A stretch of DNA of 6,625 bases from assembly GCA_026982175.1 (NCBI GenBank), contig JALSHP010000018.1, positions 1-6,625 of the forward strand, written 5' to 3'. The stretch is from Campylobacteraceae bacterium. Lineage in GTDB: Bacteria; Campylobacterota; Campylobacteria; Campylobacterales; Sulfurovaceae. A model generated the notes under the pieces. That model saw nothing but the letters and a program-made list of their open reading frames with translations. It made no database searches and was not told the origin of the DNA. Within the stretch, counting starts at the first letter, position 1, and each line of letters starts with the position of its first letter. Positions 5,223 through 6,625 of this stretch are shown piece by piece. Position numbers and translations under genes: made by a program.

Positions 5223-6428
5223 TTGAATAAAAACGTTTTTATGAAGATAGGGGTCATCTTCTTACTATTCTCCACATTTATTTTTGCTGCAAAGGTAAAA
5301 TACTCAAAATGGGAAAAAGGTTTAAGTATTGTATCGTATTTGGCTCAACATGATATCTCAAAAAATATTTTAAAAACGTTAGACCAAGATGACCTAAAGC
5401 TCCTAGATGAAGTAGGTTATACCCATCGTTATTTTGAGTTGATTGCTTCTAATGGTGTGTTGCTCCAAACACTGTTACCCATTGGCGATGAGTTACAAGT
5501 TCACCTCTTTAGAACCCAGAGTGGTTATGAGATAGAGATTATACCTATCTCCTATCAAAAAGATACCCATATAGCCCTTTTAAAAGTTGATAAATCTCCT
5601 TATTTTGATATTGTTAATAAAATCAAAAATAGACGATTAGCCAATGAATTTACAAGAGTTTTAAAACACTCTGTTAATTTCAGAGGGGTTCAGAAAAAAG
5701 ATAAAGTTGCCATTATTTATGACCAAAAAATGAGACTCGGACAGCCATTGGGTATGCCTGATATTAAAGTTGCCATGATTGAATCTCATCGGAAGAAGCA
5801 CTATGTCTTTAAACATAGTGATGGTAAATACTATAATGAAAATGGTAAGGTGCTTATTCAAAAATATATGCGTAAACCTCTTAATCATGTACGAATTACT
5901 TCACACTTTTCTAAGCGACGTTATCATCCTATATTGAAACGTTGGAAAGCACACCATGGAACAGACTTTGGGGCAAAAAGAGGAACACCAATTTTAGCCG
6001 TAGCGGATGGTAAAGTTATTTTTTCTGGTCGGAAAGGGGGCTATGGTAAAGTGATTAAACTTCAACATAAAGATGGTTATGTGACACTCTATGCCCACCA
6101 AAGTAGACTGCGTGTAAAACAAGGAACACATGTTAAAATGGGTCAAATCATTGGATATGTAGGAAGTACAGGGCGAAGTACGGGACCACATTTGCACTTT
6201 GGACTCTACAAAAATGGACGTGCTATTAACCCTATGCGAATGGTGAAGTTCTCTTCTGATGGATTAACAGGAAAAGCTAGAAGGGTATTTTTAAATAGAA
6301 AACGAAAATATACTAAGATTATTAATAAAATTTTTAAAGAGGATATGCCTTCTCATATATGGAATACCGTGCATGAAGTCTCTGTTCGTCCCTCTATGAA
6401 AAAGTATTATCAAAACAGAGGTTGGTAG
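5223..6428 (+). CDS. csd3: M23 (LytM-type) zinc peptidoglycan peptidase, Csd3/Pgp3-like
   Basis: Starting at TTG 5223 the product is 401 residues, close to H. pylori Csd3 (403). It has a signal peptide (about 1-22, MNKNVFMKIGVIFLLFSTFIFA), two N-terminal domains (about 25-235) and a C-terminal LytM domain (about 238-340). The zinc ligands are His244 and Asp248 in HHGTD and His325 in HLHF; His323 (HLHF) and His292 (LYAHQS) are the catalytic pair, and the 31-residue spacing between His292 and His323 matches LytM. Csd3/Pgp3 acts in the periplasm as D,D-endopeptidase and D,D-carboxypeptidase, loosening crosslinks to shape the cell; its N-terminal domain is known to occlude the active site. I chose TTG 5223 because AGAGGAG (5211-5217) is ideally spaced before it. 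ATG 5241 would also keep a signal peptide but lacks that site. The stop codon shares a base with the next gene's GTG. Confidence 0.88.
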   Translation: MNKNVFMKIGVIFLLFSTFIFAAKVKYSKWEKGLSIVSYLAQHDISKNILKTLDQDDLKLLDEVGYTHRYFELIASNGVLLQTLLPIGDELQVHLFRTQSGYEIEIIPISYQKDTHIALLKVDKSPYFDIVNKIKNRRLANEFTRVLKHSVNFRGVQKKDKVAIIYDQKMRLGQPLGMPDIKVAMIESHRKKHYVFKHSDGKYYNENGKVLIQKYMRKPLNHVRITSHFSKRRYHPILKRWKAHHGTDFGAKRGTPILAVADGKVIFSGRKGGYGKVIKLQHKDGYVTLYAHQSRLRVKQGTHVKMGQIIGYVGSTGRSTGPHLHFGLYKNGRAINPMRMVKFSSDGLTGKARRVFLNRKRKYTKIINKIFKEDMPSHIWNTVHEVSVRPSMKKYYQNRGW

Positions 6429-6625
6429 TGAAAAATATTATTGAAAATTTTAGCTTAGAGCCTTTAGTAAAGCCAAACTTTGTCAAAGCATCATTAGCGA
6501 CTTACAAGCAAAATGGAATTAAAAAGTCATGGGAAATTATTGAATCGCATAATTCAGTCGCCATTTTGATTTATCATAAAGAGAGAGAAGCATTTATCTT
6601 AGTTAAACAGTTTCGACCTCCTGTT
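6428..6625 (+). CDS. N-terminal part of a Nudix hydrolase (ADP-ribose/nucleotide-sugar pyrophosphatase type), 3'-partial
   Basis: The 66 visible residues (MKNIIENFSLEPL... to the window end) match the N-terminal beta strands of the ADP-ribose/UDP-sugar pyrophosphatase branch of Nudix enzymes. SVAILIYHKEREAFILVKQFRPPV is the strand pair preceding the catalytic region, and QFRPPV is a well-known signature of this branch. The Nudix box itself (GX5EX7REUXEEXGU) lies beyond the window, so catalysis cannot be confirmed. The start is GTG 6428, with AGAGG (6417-6421) six bases upstream. It overlaps the M23 stop codon by one base (TAGTG), implying translational coupling. Family members hydrolyse ADP-ribose or nucleotide sugars in the cytoplasm; the exact substrate is not readable here. 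Confidence 0.8.
   Translation, partial: MKNIIENFSLEPLVKPNFVKASLATYKQNGIKKSWEIIESHNSVAILIYHKEREAFILVKQFRPPV

Overview
The window looks like chromosomal DNA from a low-GC member of the Campylobacterota (epsilonproteobacteria), of the Sulfurimonas/Arcobacter/Sulfurovum kind. The evidence is the AT-rich, Lys/Ile/Asn-rich coding and two cell-wall protein types characteristic of that phylum: a Csd3/Pgp3-like M23 peptidase, and a C-terminal NTF2-like domain of the sort attached to Csd6/Pgp2. The genus cannot be fixed from the sequence alone.

Layout. Bases 1-753 (+) are the 3' part of a gene that begins outside the window: a Lys-rich linker followed by an NTF2-like domain. It converges, with 3 bases between stop codons, on a minus-strand series read from right to left. 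In transcription order that series is a BtuB-type TonB-dependent outer-membrane receptor (4886-3027), a BtuF-like periplasmic binding protein (best start 2954, ends 2118), a BtuD/FecE-type ATPase (2131-1439, overlapping the binding-protein gene by 14 bases) and a secreted NlpC/P60 peptidase (1401-757). A 336-base divergent intergenic region (4887-5222) separates the receptor gene from a plus-strand pair: the M23 peptidase (TTG start 5223, ends 6428) and a 5'-partial Nudix hydrolase starting at GTG 6428, whose first base is the last base of the preceding stop codon.

How the genes work together. Receptor, binding protein and ATPase form most of an uptake route for a corrinoid (vitamin B12-like) or a related iron chelate, from outer membrane to cytoplasm. 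The inner-membrane permease (BtuC/FecD type) that must complete it is not in the window, although the binding protein keeps both glutamates expected to dock to one. The three cell-wall proteins around this operon (NTF2-domain protein, NlpC/P60, M23) suggest a peptidoglycan-remodelling neighbourhood into which the uptake genes are set.

Most notable non-coding features. Between the receptor and binding-protein genes lies a 55-base pair of facing GTAG-headed hairpins with the architecture of a REP/BIME element. The NlpC/P60 gene has an extended -10 promoter ending five bases from its ATG and no Shine-Dalgarno, so it may be leaderless. The divergent region holds a 14-base perfect palindrome just downstream of the putative receptor promoter, an imperfect hairpin over the M23 promoter, and an uncalled 58-codon open frame that could encode a small exported, Tyr-rich peptide. 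I saw no CRISPR array, tRNA, rRNA or transposase gene. No entirely new multi-gene system is evident; the second-look items are listed as findings.
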